Assembly: GCA_964500225.1 (NCBI GenBank)
Contig: CAZCOA010000035.1
Span: 1 to 29,985, forward strand
Source of the DNA: JAAYDY01 sp964500225
GTDB taxonomy: Bacteria > Planctomycetota > Phycisphaerae > FEN-1346 > JAACEH01
Direction: 5' to 3'
DNA length: 29,985 bases
The notes beneath the pieces are model-generated. The model was not told where the DNA came from. It saw only the letters and a list, made by a program, of their open reading frames with translations, and searched no databases. The translations under genes and the position numbers were made by a program. This document shows, in pieces, positions 15,085 to 22,949 of the stretch. Numbering within the stretch: the first letter of the stretch is position 1; every line of letters begins with the position of its first letter.

Positions 15085-16515
15085 ATGAACATGCCGGCGT
15101 ACACGCCTCTGACCGACGCCTTGGTCGCGCAACTGCGACGGATCGTGGGCGATGCCTATGTCATTTTCGGCGACCGCGACAGGCTCGAACCCTACTCGCA
15201 CGACGAGATTCCCGACCGGCACTACGCCCACATGCCCGAGGCGGTGGTGCGGCCCCAGACGGCCGAGCAGATTGCGGCCATCATGCGGCTGGCCAACCGC
15301 GAGCATTTCCCCGTCACGCCGCGCGGCGCAGGCAGCGGCCTGTCGGGCGGCGCGGTGCCGATTTACGGCGGCGTGGTCCTCCTGTGCGACCGCATGAACC
15401 GCATCCTGGAAATCGACACGGCCAACATGGTGGTCGTGGTCGAGCCGGGCGTGGTCACGGCCGAGATCAACGAGCGCCTAGCCGGCACGGGCCTGTTCTA
15501 CGCCGGCTACCCGATGAGCCTCGAAACGTGCTCCATCGGCGGCAACGTGGCCGAAAACGCAGGAGGCGGCAAGGCCGTCAAGTACGGCGTCACGAGCCGC
15601 TACGTCCTCGGACTCGAGGTCGTCACCCCCACGGGCGAGATCGTCGAACTCGGCGGCAAGCTCCTGAAGGACGTGACCGGGTACAACATGATCCAGCTCA
15701 TGCTCGGCAGCGAAGGCACCCTGGGCATCTTCACCAAGATCATCCTGAAGCTGATCCCGCGGCCCAAGGCGAGCGTGGACCTGCTGTGCCTGTTCCGGTC
15801 GATTGACGAGGCGATTGCGGCGGTGCCGATGATCATGGTCCGAAGCGGCATCACGCCCACGGCCATCGAGTTCATGGACTGCGCGTCGATGCAGGCCTCC
15901 TGCCGCTACCTGAACGAGTCGCTCGACTACGGCCGCGCGGGAGCCATGCTGCTGATCACCGTGGACGGCGCCGACGAAGGGCAGGTCGAACGCGAATACG
16001 AAGCCCTCGGCGAACAGTGCATGGCGGCCGGGGCCATCGAGGTCTATGTCGCCGACAACCACACCACGAGCGAACGCGTCTGGAACATCCGCCGCAACAT
16101 CGCCGAAGCGTTTTCGATCATCTCGCCCCACCAGGCCAATGAAGACCTCGTGGTGCCCATCGCGGCCATTCCCGCCCTCGTCAAGGGCATGGGCGAACTG
16201 TCGGCCAAGTACGGCATCCCCATTCCGTCCTACGGCCATGCCGGCGACGGCAACATCCACACGCGGCTGGTGAAGAACCCCGACTGGTCGATCCAGCAAT
16301 GGAACGACACGCTGCCGAAGGTGCTCGACGAGTTGTATCGCCTCACGGCGTCGCTCGGCGGTCGCATCTCCGGCGAACACGGCATCGGGCACAAGCGAAA
16401 AAAGCATATGCCCTTGTTCGTCTCGGCAGCGTATATTGACATGCTGCGAGCGGTCAAACGCGCCCTGGACCCCAACTACGTGCTGAATCCCGGGAAGATT
16501 TTCGACCTGCCGTAA
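15085..16515 (+). CDS. glcD: FAD-linked 2-hydroxyacid oxidase (GlcD-type)
   Basis: A 476-residue flavoprotein of the glycolate oxidase GlcD / D-lactate dehydrogenase family, which oxidises a D-2-hydroxyacid to the 2-oxoacid. The FAD-binding PCMH domain covers residues about 40-220: VTPRGAGSGLSGGAVP, SLETCSIGGNVAENAGG, and KDVTGYNMIQLMLGSEGTLG. The C-terminal FAD-oxidase domain has SYGHAGDGNIH and SGEHGIGHKRK near the substrate site, and ends in DPNYVLNPGKIFD. GlcE and GlcF subunits are not adjacent, so it may be a stand-alone dehydrogenase or pair with an iron-sulphur protein elsewhere. The ATG at 15085 follows GAGG by about eleven bases. The exact substrate (glycolate or D-lactate) is not determined. 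Confidence 0.92.
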   Translation: MNMPAYTPLTDALVAQLRRIVGDAYVIFGDRDRLEPYSHDEIPDRHYAHMPEAVVRPQTAEQIAAIMRLANREHFPVTPRGAGSGLSGGAVPIYGGVVLLCDRMNRILEIDTANMVVVVEPGVVTAEINERLAGTGLFYAGYPMSLETCSIGGNVAENAGGGKAVKYGVTSRYVLGLEVVTPTGEIVELGGKLLKDVTGYNMIQLMLGSEGTLGIFTKIILKLIPRPKASVDLLCLFRSIDEAIAAVPMIMVRSGITPTAIEFMDCASMQASCRYLNESLDYGRAGAMLLITVDGADEGQVEREYEALGEQCMAAGAIEVYVADNHTTSERVWNIRRNIAEAFSIISPHQANEDLVVPIAAIPALVKGMGELSAKYGIPIPSYGHAGDGNIHTRLVKNPDWSIQQWNDTLPKVLDELYRLTASLGGRISGEHGIGHKRKKHMPLFVSAAYIDMLRAVKRALDPNYVLNPGKIFDLP

Positions 16516-16554
16516 CAAGGTCTCCGGAGCATGGCGGCGGCGAAGGGCTTGCTA

Positions 16555-16570
16555 CAGCGGCCGACCGCTG
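16555..16570 (+). other. short perfect hairpin between the GlcD-like and hydrolase genes
   Basis: CAGCGG-CCGA-CCGCTG forms a six-pair stem with a four-base loop about 40 bases after the GlcD-like gene stop. It has no T-run; it may stabilise the 3' end or be accidental. Confidence 0.3.
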
Positions 16571-16601
16571 CACCTCTGGCCCCTCTTGGAGAATGAACCT
16601 C

Positions 16602-19343
16602 ATGTCCAATCGTCTGCCGATGTGCGTCCTGGCGATACTGTGTGGAACGATAGCCGGTGCGGCCCTGGGCCAGGAAGGCGACGACCCTTCCGCCGAGGCG
16701 GACGCCTCCCCGCCGGCGGCTGCGGCCGGAGAATTCGTGCCGTTCGTTCTGCCGCCCCAGGGCGTGCCGACCGAACCGGACCTTCGCCGCGTCTTCGACG
16801 GACCTCGCGGCGACGCCTTGCCGCGCGTCACCGTCGAGGACGGCCATTTCGTCGCCGACGGGCGACGCGTGCGGTTCTGGGGCGTGAACCTCTGCTTCGG
16901 CGCGTGTTTCCCGTCGCACGAGGTCGCCGACCGCCTGGCGGCGCGCCTGGCCGCCTTCGGCGTCAACTGCGTCCGATTCCACCACATGGACCATGAAGCC
17001 TGGCCCTCCGGCCTCTGGAAAAAAGACTTCTCCGGCCTCGAACCCGAGGCGCTCGACCGCCTGGACTACCTGCTGGCCGCGCTGAAACGCGAGGGCGTTT
17101 ACGCCAACATCAACCTGCACGTCTCACGCGACTTCTCGCGCACCGGCGCCGCCGTCAAGCCCGAGGAACTCACCGAATTCGGCAAGATCGTCTGCCTGTT
17201 CGACCCGGAACTGATCGAGCTTCAGAAACACTATGCCCGCGACCTGCTCGGCCACAGAAACGCCTACACCAAGCTCACCTACGCCGACGATCCGGTGGTG
17301 GCACTGGTGGAACTGTCCAACGAGAACTCGGCGCTGTTGGCGCTGTCGGCGTACGGACGCAACGGGTTCTCGCCGCGGTACGAGCGGCTGCTGGGCGACC
17401 TCTGGAACACCTGGCTCGGCGACCGCTACGGCAACGACCACGCCCTGCGCCAGGCCTGGGCCGTCGGCGAATTGCCGCGCGGGCCCGAGATGCTCGCCGG
17501 CGGCGCCGACTTCACCGACGAGGCCCTGAAAGCGCATTGGCGGGCCGAATCGCTGAGTACCGCCAAGATGACCGCCGAGTCCGTGCCCACGGAACGCGGA
17601 CCTCGCGCCGCACGACTCCGCGTCGAGAAAGTGACCGACACGCCCTGGCACCTCCAGTTTGTCCAACGCGGCCTGAAGATTCGCAAGGGCTGTTTCTACA
17701 GCGTGCGGATGCGCGCCCGCGCCGATAAGCCGCGCAGCATTCACCTCGTCGTGCAGCAGCACGGCGAGCCGTGGGAGAATCTGGGCCTCAGCGAGGCGCT
17801 GACACTCACCGACCAGTGGCTGACCATCGAAAAGGGGTTCGTGGCTGAGGCCGACTGCGACGACGCGCGGTTCTCGGTGTCCGTGGGGCAGACGACCGGC
17901 GCCGTGGATCTCTTGGAGGTGTCGATGACCCCCGGCGGACGCACGGGCCTGGCCCAGGGCGAGACCCTGACCCAGCGGAATGTCGCTCCGGGCCGCCCGG
18001 GCGACCTGGCCTCCGACGGCCGCCGAACGGACTGGGCCGCCTTCCTGACCGACCTCGACCTGCGGTTCTTCACGGGGATGCGCCGCTACCTGATCCAGGA
18101 ACTCGGCGTCAAGGCGGCCGTAACGGGCACCGCGGGGTGGACCACGCCGGGCGACTGGGTGCAATCGCACCTGGACTTCGTCGATAGCCACGCCTACTGG
18201 CAACATCCGCATTTTCCCAACCGGGCGTGGGACGCGCGCGACTGGGTGATCGGCAACACGCCCATGACCGACGAACCGCAACGGTCCACGCTCGTCGCGC
18301 TGGCGCGGCACCGGGTAATGTACCCGGACAATCGTTCCCCGGCGCGGCCGTTCACGGTCACCGAGTACAACCACAGCGCCCCGAGCCAATACCAGGCCGA
18401 GGCTGTGCCGATGATCGCCTCGTTCGCCGCCGCCCAGGACTGGGACGGCGTCTTCCTGTTCGCCTACCGTCACGGCGCCGACTGGGACAATGACTACGTG
18501 CGCGGCTTCTTCGACATCGCCGCCAATCCCGTGAAAATGGTCCAGATGGCGGCCGGGGCGCTGATGTTCCGCCGCGGCGACATTCCGCAGTTGCCCGTGT
18601 CGGTAGTCACGGCGCTGTCGCCGGAGCGGATGCTGCGCCTGGCCGGCCGACACGGCGTCTGGTCCGACCGCGTCTTGGACGCCGCCGGCGCGACGCCCCA
18701 GGCGATCTTCTTCGGCCGCTACAGCGTCGCCATGTTCGACATGGCCGGCTCGACCGACACGCACCTGGTGCAGCCGGGCAGCGAGTTCCGGCTGCCGCCG
18801 CCGTCACCCGACAAGGGGCCGTGGTCGATGACCACCGCCGGCGACGTGCTGCGCTGGACGGCCGCCGGGCCGCGCACCGGCCTCTATACCGCCCGCGGCA
18901 CGCGGAGCGCGGCCGTGGTGGGCTTCTGCCGAGGCAAACCGCACCGACTCGGCCCCGTGACCCTCGAAATCGACAGCCCGGACTTTGCCGCCCTCACGTT
19001 GTCGTCCCTCGACGGGCAGCCGCTGGAAACGTCCGGACGCCTGCTGGTCACCGCGTGCGCACAGATGGAGAACACCGATCAGCAGTGGAACGAGGCCCGT
19101 ACGAGCGTCGGCGACCGATGGGGCAAAGCGCCGACGCGGATCGAGCCGGTGCGCGCGACCATCCGCCTGGAGAGCCGGGCCGCCGCCATCGAAGGCTATC
19201 GTCTCCACGCCCTGGACGGCACGGGAACGTCGATGAAAGAATGGGCGGCCGAACGCGCCGACGGGGGCGCCTGGACGATCCGCCTGCCCGGCGATCCGGG
19301 GACCCTGTGGTATCTGATCGTGGCGGATCGGTGTACGCCCTGA
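16602..19343 (+). CDS. secreted clan GH-A glycoside hydrolase with inserted carbohydrate-binding-like module
   Basis: A 913-residue exported protein. A signal peptide (LPMCVLAILCGTIAGAALG) is followed by an acidic Ala/Pro linker and a TIM barrel that starts at about residue 65 (RFWGVNLCFGACFPS, CVRFHHMDHEAWPSGLW, GVYANINLHVSRDF). The acid/base Glu241 is in VELSNENSALL, the strand-4 NE motif of clan GH-A. The predicted nucleophile Glu588 is in FTVTEYNHSAPSQY. Between them, residues about 300-450 have a beta-rich CBM4/9-like composition (GCFYSVRMRARADKPRSIHLVVQQ...DQWLTIEKGF). A C-terminal beta domain (about 700-913) closes the protein. Substrate is unknown; a neighbouring esterase suggests an acetylated plant or algal glycan. 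The ATG at 16602 is ten bases after GGAG; the ATG at 16593 is only one base away from it and less likely. Confidence 0.83.
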   Translation: MSNRLPMCVLAILCGTIAGAALGQEGDDPSAEADASPPAAAAGEFVPFVLPPQGVPTEPDLRRVFDGPRGDALPRVTVEDGHFVADGRRVRFWGVNLCFGACFPSHEVADRLAARLAAFGVNCVRFHHMDHEAWPSGLWKKDFSGLEPEALDRLDYLLAALKREGVYANINLHVSRDFSRTGAAVKPEELTEFGKIVCLFDPELIELQKHYARDLLGHRNAYTKLTYADDPVVALVELSNENSALLALSAYGRNGFSPRYERLLGDLWNTWLGDRYGNDHALRQAWAVGELPRGPEMLAGGADFTDEALKAHWRAESLSTAKMTAESVPTERGPRAARLRVEKVTDTPWHLQFVQRGLKIRKGCFYSVRMRARADKPRSIHLVVQQHGEPWENLGLSEALTLTDQWLTIEKGFVAEADCDDARFSVSVGQTTGAVDLLEVSMTPGGRTGLAQGETLTQRNVAPGRPGDLASDGRRTDWAAFLTDLDLRFFTGMRRYLIQELGVKAAVTGTAGWTTPGDWVQSHLDFVDSHAYWQHPHFPNRAWDARDWVIGNTPMTDEPQRSTLVALARHRVMYPDNRSPARPFTVTEYNHSAPSQYQAEAVPMIASFAAAQDWDGVFLFAYRHGADWDNDYVRGFFDIAANPVKMVQMAAGALMFRRGDIPQLPVSVVTALSPERMLRLAGRHGVWSDRVLDAAGATPQAIFFGRYSVAMFDMAGSTDTHLVQPGSEFRLPPPSPDKGPWSMTTAGDVLRWTAAGPRTGLYTARGTRSAAVVGFCRGKPHRLGPVTLEIDSPDFAALTLSSLDGQPLETSGRLLVTACAQMENTDQQWNEARTSVGDRWGKAPTRIEPVRATIRLESRAAAIEGYRLHALDGTGTSMKEWAAERADGGAWTIRLPGDPGTLWYLIVADRCTP

Positions 19344-19373
19344 CAAGGCGACCCAGGGCGGCACACAACGCAA

Positions 19374-19409
19374 GCGGCTCGCTCCCGACCTGCGTCAGGC
19401 GCGAGCCGC
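19374..19409. terminator. strong two-way hairpin between convergent genes
   Basis: GCGGCTCGC (19374-19382) pairs perfectly with GCGAGCCGC (19401-19409), and inside the loop CCTG-CGT-CAGG forms a second stem. It sits between the ends of the hydrolase and esterase genes. There is no T-run, but the position and stability suggest a shared transcription end. Confidence 0.5.
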
Positions 19410-19435
19410 ATCGACAACCGCCGCGCCTCATCCCC

Positions 19436-20395
19436 CTACAACCCGCTCAGGAACTGGAACACGCGGTCGCCGTGACCGGTCAGGCCCTCGTGGCCGAAGT
19501 CGTAATACAGGGCCATGGACTTCGGCGACGCAATCTTGTTGTAGGCCGCGAACTGCGTGGACGGCGGGCACGTCTGGTCCTGGAGCGACACGCCCATGAA
19601 CACCTCGGCCCGGATGCGCGGGGCCAGATGGTGCACGTCGATGTAACCGAGCCGCGTGAAGATCTCGTCCTCGCGCTCGTGCAGCGGATCGAAGCACTTG
19701 AAGTAGTAGGTCAGTTCCCAGTACGCCGTCTTGGTCAGATCGAGGTCCCACACGCGGCGATAGTCGCTCAGGAACGGAAAGGTGGGGGCGGCCTTCTTGA
19801 TGCGCGGTTCCAAGGCGGCGCAGGCTAGCGTCAATCCGCCGCCCTGGCTGCCTCCGGCCACACCCACGCGCGTCGGGTCCACGCCGTCCAGGTCCATCAC
19901 GATGTGGGCCAGTTGCACCGTGTCGAGAAACACGTTGCGGAAATAGAGCTTCTCCGGCCCGTCGTCCAGGCCGCGGATGATCTGGCCACGAAAGGTGTTG
20001 CCCGTGGTGCCGCCGACGTCCTCGCTGAGACCGCCCTGCCCGCGGCAGTCCAGGGCCGCCACGGTGTACCCGAGGGCCACGTAAGCGAGCTTCTCGGACC
20101 AATCGCCCGAGGAACCGCTGTAGCCGTGGAACATCAGCAACGCCGGACGCGACCCCTTCGCGTGCTTCGGCCGCAGAAGCTTCGCGTGAACCCGCGCGCC
20201 GCCCATGCCCGTCCAGAACAGGTGCTTGCATTCGGCCGCGGGCGTCTGAAACTCCGCGTCGCGCAGCTCCACTTTCGGAGCCAGTTGCGAAACCTCCGCC
20301 ACCGACCGGTCCCAGAAGGCGTCGAAGTCCGACGGTCTCGGGTTGGTCCCCTGGTACACCCTGAGTTTGTCCAACGGCATGTCCAGCGCAGGCAT
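19436..20395 (-). CDS. acetylxylan esterase / cephalosporin-C deacetylase (CE7 family)
   Basis: A 319-residue alpha/beta hydrolase of normal CE7 length that removes acetyl groups from short xylo-oligosaccharides and other small esters. The three CE7 signatures are all present: RGQGG (118-122), GGSQGG with nucleophile Ser183, and the His-Glu pair at 302-303 in GHEGL. Asp273 in SLQDQTCPPS completes the triad. The oxyanion-side HGYSG is at 90-94. There is no signal peptide, so it should act in the cytoplasm on imported oligomers, while the convergent hydrolase gene encodes a secreted enzyme. The ATG at 20395 follows GAGGAGAG, and a clear promoter lies at 20446-20474. Confidence 0.93.
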   Translation of the reverse strand: MPALDMPLDKLRVYQGTNPRPSDFDAFWDRSVAEVSQLAPKVELRDAEFQTPAAECKHLFWTGMGGARVHAKLLRPKHAKGSRPALLMFHGYSGSSGDWSEKLAYVALGYTVAALDCRGQGGLSEDVGGTTGNTFRGQIIRGLDDGPEKLYFRNVFLDTVQLAHIVMDLDGVDPTRVGVAGGSQGGGLTLACAALEPRIKKAAPTFPFLSDYRRVWDLDLTKTAYWELTYYFKCFDPLHEREDEIFTRLGYIDVHHLAPRIRAEVFMGVSLQDQTCPPSTQFAAYNKIASPKSMALYYDFGHEGLTGHGDRVFQFLSGL

Positions 20396-20445
20396 AGTCT
20401 TCTCTCCTCTCGGCTATCAAGAACCCATCCGTTCTCAGCCGCGAG

Positions 20446-20474
20446 ACTATACGCCGGACGGCGCACGATGCCAA
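20446..20474 (-). promoter_or_regulatory. promoter for the CE7 esterase gene
   Basis: On the minus strand, -35 TTGGCA (20469-20474), 17 bp, -10 TATAGT (20446-20451). The transcript start is near 20439, with a leader of about 44 bases containing GAGGAG. Confidence 0.7.
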
Positions 20475-20496
20475 CGGAAATGCGACGCAGAAGAAC

Positions 20497-20703
20497 TTAT
20501 GGGCCGTCCTCCGGGAAGGGGTCGTTGTCCAGGGAAAAGGTCCAGCCGCCGACGGGATCCTGCGTGTACGACAGTTCGAGCACCACACTGCGCCCCGCCT
20601 CGTCCGAGAGGGTCACCGTCACCTTGCCCGAACTGCCAGTGCTGAACTCGGACGACTTCGCCTGATACCGGCGTATGACGCCGATCCGGCCGGAAGCAGC
20701 CAC
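20497..20703 (-). CDS. small hypothetical protein, probably the 3' part of a frameshifted gene
   Basis: A 68-residue frame with strong GC preference in third codon positions and a beta-strand-rich composition (GKVTVTLSDEAGRSVVLELSYTQDP...GGWTFSLDND). I do not recognise it. A GTG at 20703 with AAGG seven bases upstream could start it, but a stop codon lies just before. The coding signal seems to continue from the overlapping frame at 20619-20789, so this may be the second half of one gene of about 98 codons. Confidence 0.45.
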   Translation of the reverse strand: MAASGRIGVIRRYQAKSSEFSTGSSGKVTVTLSDEAGRSVVLELSYTQDPVGGWTFSLDNDPFPEDGP

Positions 20704-20789
20704 CAGCCGGCCTTACGGACGGGCTTGGACTGCGTCGGCGCGGGCTCCGGCCCGGCGGCGGCCGGCGGAGCACGAAACGTGTCGGTCAT
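20619..20789 (-). CDS. small hypothetical protein, probably the 5' part of a frameshifted gene
   Basis: A 56-residue frame starting at the ATG at 20789 with an excellent AAGGAG eight bases upstream, 24 bases after the stop of the deoxyhypusine synthase-like gene. The first 30 to 35 codons (MTDTFRAPPAAAGPEPAP...KPVRKAGWW) have the local codon bias. After about 20690 the bias is lost in this frame and appears in the overlapping frame instead. The initiation site is therefore convincing, but the C-terminus as read is probably not native. Confidence 0.45.
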   Translation of the reverse strand: MTDTFRAPPAAAGPEPAPTQSKPVRKAGWWLLPAGSASYAGIRRSRPSSALAVRAR

Positions 20790-20813
20790 GGCGAAGGCTC
20801 CTTTCGGGCGGCC

Positions 20814-21755
20814 CTACAGCCGCGAAACGATCATCTGGTGCAGCAGCGGTATCATGAGCTCATGGTGCCCGGTGAGCGCGTAGCCGCGGCGGCTGGGACG
20901 TTCCAGCACGTTGACGCGCGGACGATAGTGCAGAATCTGGTCGAAATTGGCGGTCACGATCTGGGACAGGTCGTGGCCGAGGTTGACGGCCACCGTGTAG
21001 GCCTTCAGGAACACCTCGGGCAGGACGACAGCCGAACCGATGTTGAGCCACACGCCGCGCGTCATGTCGCTGACGACGGCGCAGACCTTGCGGAAATCCA
21101 GAAGACTCGCCGCGCCGATGGCCCCGCCGGGAGCGTCCGGGTGCATGTGGACGGTGTCGGTGCCCACGGCCACGTGGACCGTGGCCACGGCGTCCAGGCG
21201 ACTGGCCGCGGCCAGGACCGACGCCGCGGCATTAGGAAATTCGTCCTCGTCCTCATTAATCAGGTCCCCGACGGCGCGGCCCAGGCCGCGGTGGCGGCCC
21301 AGCATGGCCGCATCGTTCATGTGCGCCGGCGTTTCCTCCACCATGCCGAACGACCCGTCCGCCAGACCCGCCTTCACGTCCTCGCTGGTCTCGCCGTGCA
21401 TGGCGATTTCCAAGTCGTGAATCGCTCCGGCGCCGTTCAACGCCACCGCCGTCACGATGCCGCGCTCCATCAGGTCGATCACCAGCGGCCCCAGGCCCAC
21501 CTTGATCACATGGGCCCCCATGGCCATGACCACCGGACAATCCGCCTCGTGCGCCGCCACGATCGCGTCGGCCAGCTCGTGCATCGCCCGCGTCACCGGC
21601 GTGCGCGGCAACGAGGCCACGAACTCGCTCACCGTTGCCCCCTGCGGCGGCACCCGGCCGAACGAGTCCAGCGTCACCAGGTGCTTGCGGTCGGCGATGC
21701 TGATCATCTTCAGCCCCGACAGATCCAGCGGCTCATAGTCCTTATGGTTTTTCAT
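20814..21755 (-). CDS. deoxyhypusine synthase-like protein lacking the catalytic lysine
   Basis: A 313-residue protein with the Rossmann-type layout of deoxyhypusine synthase. VVMAMGAHVIKVGLGPLVIDL and TAVALNGAGAIHDLEIA correspond to the NAD-binding segment (human TAGGVEED), and VWLNIGSAVVLPEVFLKAY corresponds to VKVYADASLVFPLLVAETF. In this alignment the enzyme's Lys329, which forms the covalent intermediate, is Trp236 here. Bacteria also lack eIF5A, so the name describes the fold, not the reaction. A phosphate- or NAD-dependent role is possible. The start (ATG 21755) overlaps the lpxK stop by 14 bases, so the two are one translationally coupled unit. The function is unknown. Confidence 0.72.
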   Translation of the reverse strand: MKNHKDYEPLDLSGLKMISIADRKHLVTLDSFGRVPPQGATVSEFVASLPRTPVTRAMHELADAIVAAHEADCPVVMAMGAHVIKVGLGPLVIDLMERGIVTAVALNGAGAIHDLEIAMHGETSEDVKAGLADGSFGMVEETPAHMNDAAMLGRHRGLGRAVGDLINEDEDEFPNAAASVLAAASRLDAVATVHVAVGTDTVHMHPDAPGGAIGAASLLDFRKVCAVVSDMTRGVWLNIGSAVVLPEVFLKAYTVAVNLGHDLSQIVTANFDQILHYRPRVNVLERPSRRGYALTGHHELMIPLLHQMIVSRL

Positions 21756-22851
21756 GCGTTCGGTCTCCCGGTTCGGCGGCTCCGACCAGCGGCCGCAGCA
21801 GCGCGTCCAGCGCCTCGTTGCCCTCGGACAACTCCATCTCCACCTCGACGGCAGCCAGGGGCACACACGCCGGCCACTGCTCGCGCAGCCCCGGGGCGAC
21901 CGCCTTCGCGAAATCCTTCGTCGTCGTCACGATCCACTCGGCCCCGGCGGCCCGCGCCGCTTCGACAAGGCCCGACACGTCCGCGGACGTATAAACATGA
22001 TGGTCGTCGAAGTCCCGCCGACCCGCCTCCACCGCCCCGAGATCCGCCAGCGTGCGATGAAACGCCTCGGGGTTCCCCAGGCCGCAAAAGGCGAAACACC
22101 GCCGCCCGCGGATCGACTCCAGCGGCCCCGACGTCCCGTCCGCCATCAGCAACCGCGTCGCCCGATGCACCGCATGCAGCACCACCGCCCCCGGCCGCAG
22201 ATACGCCCGCACGCGACGCTCCACGTCGGCCAGAGCCTCCGCCGTCGCCTGGTCGCACCGCGTCAGCACCACCGCCCCCGCCCGGCGCAGGGCCGACAAC
22301 GGCTCGCGCAGCAACCCGCGCGGCAAGCAGTAGCCGTAGCCGAACGGCTGCGTGGCGTCCACCGTCACCACGTCCAGATTCCGCCACAGCCGAAGGTGCT
22401 GAAACCCATCGTCCAGGACGGCCACATCGAACGGCTCGCAGCGGATCGCGTCCGCCAACGCGGCATAGCGGTCGCACGCCTCGAGCTGCCGCACCGACGC
22501 CGGCAGAAGCCGACGAAGGTCCGACGTCTCGTCCCCGGCCTCCTGCCCGGCGGCCCGCTTGTAGCCGCGGCTGACGATGACCGGCCGATGCCCCAGCGCC
22601 GCCAGCCGCCGAGCCACCAGGGCCGCCAGCGGCGTCTTCCCCGTACCGCCCACCGTGAGGTTGCCCACGCTGATCACCACAACGGCGACGCGACGCGACG
22701 CCACACGGTAGTACCCGCGGCGAACCGCCATCGCCATCCGATACAGCATCGACGCCGCCCAAAGCACTCCGCGCAGCACGATCGCCCCCGCGCCGCGACG
22801 GCGGCCGGACACCAACGCCAGGTACGTTGCTGCGGCTCGCGAATCGGCCAT
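21742..22851 (-). CDS. lpxK: tetraacyldisaccharide 4'-kinase
   Basis: A 369-residue inner-membrane-associated kinase that phosphorylates the 4' position of the lipid A disaccharide. The LpxK-specific P-loop is at residues 61-74 (SVGNLTVGGTGKTP), followed by VLDDGFQHLRLWRNLDVV, the GYCLPRGLLREPLSALRRA segment and TTTKDFAK near the C-terminus. A hydrophobic N-terminal segment (about 23-42) is the usual membrane anchor. The ATG at 22851 is taken because the -10 box ends eight bases before it. The longer frame runs through the trmD terminator and is rejected. With lpxH in the window it shows that the cell makes lipid A. Confidence 0.94.
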   Translation of the reverse strand: MADSRAAATYLALVSGRRRGAGAIVLRGVLWAASMLYRMAMAVRRGYYRVASRRVAVVVISVGNLTVGGTGKTPLAALVARRLAALGHRPVIVSRGYKRAAGQEAGDETSDLRRLLPASVRQLEACDRYAALADAIRCEPFDVAVLDDGFQHLRLWRNLDVVTVDATQPFGYGYCLPRGLLREPLSALRRAGAVVLTRCDQATAEALADVERRVRAYLRPGAVVLHAVHRATRLLMADGTSGPLESIRGRRCFAFCGLGNPEAFHRTLADLGAVEAGRRDFDDHHVYTSADVSGLVEAARAAGAEWIVTTTKDFAKAVAPGLREQWPACVPLAAVEVEMELSEGNEALDALLRPLVGAAEPGDRTHEKP

Positions 22852-22858
22852 AGATACG

Positions 22859-22886
22859 AGTATAAACTTTGCCGCCGGCCGGTAAA
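22859..22886 (-). promoter_or_regulatory. promoter for the lpxK unit (leaderless)
   Basis: On the minus strand, -10 TATACT (22859-22864) and a weaker -35 TTTACC (22881-22886) at 16 bp. The predicted start of transcription, about 22852, is next to the ATG at 22851; no Shine-Dalgarno sequence is present. Confidence 0.5.
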
Positions 22887-22888
22887 CC

Positions 22889-22923
22889 AAAAAGGAACCC
22901 GGCCCCAGGAGGACCTGGGGCCG
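22889..22923 (-). terminator. rho-independent terminator downstream of trmD
   Basis: On the minus strand, CGGCCCCAGG-TCCT-CCTGGGGCCG (22900-22923) is a perfect ten-pair stem with a four-base loop, followed by a run of five Ts (22889-22893). Confidence 0.9.
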
Positions 22924-22949
22924 TGTCGCCCCGAGACAGAGAGAGAGCC

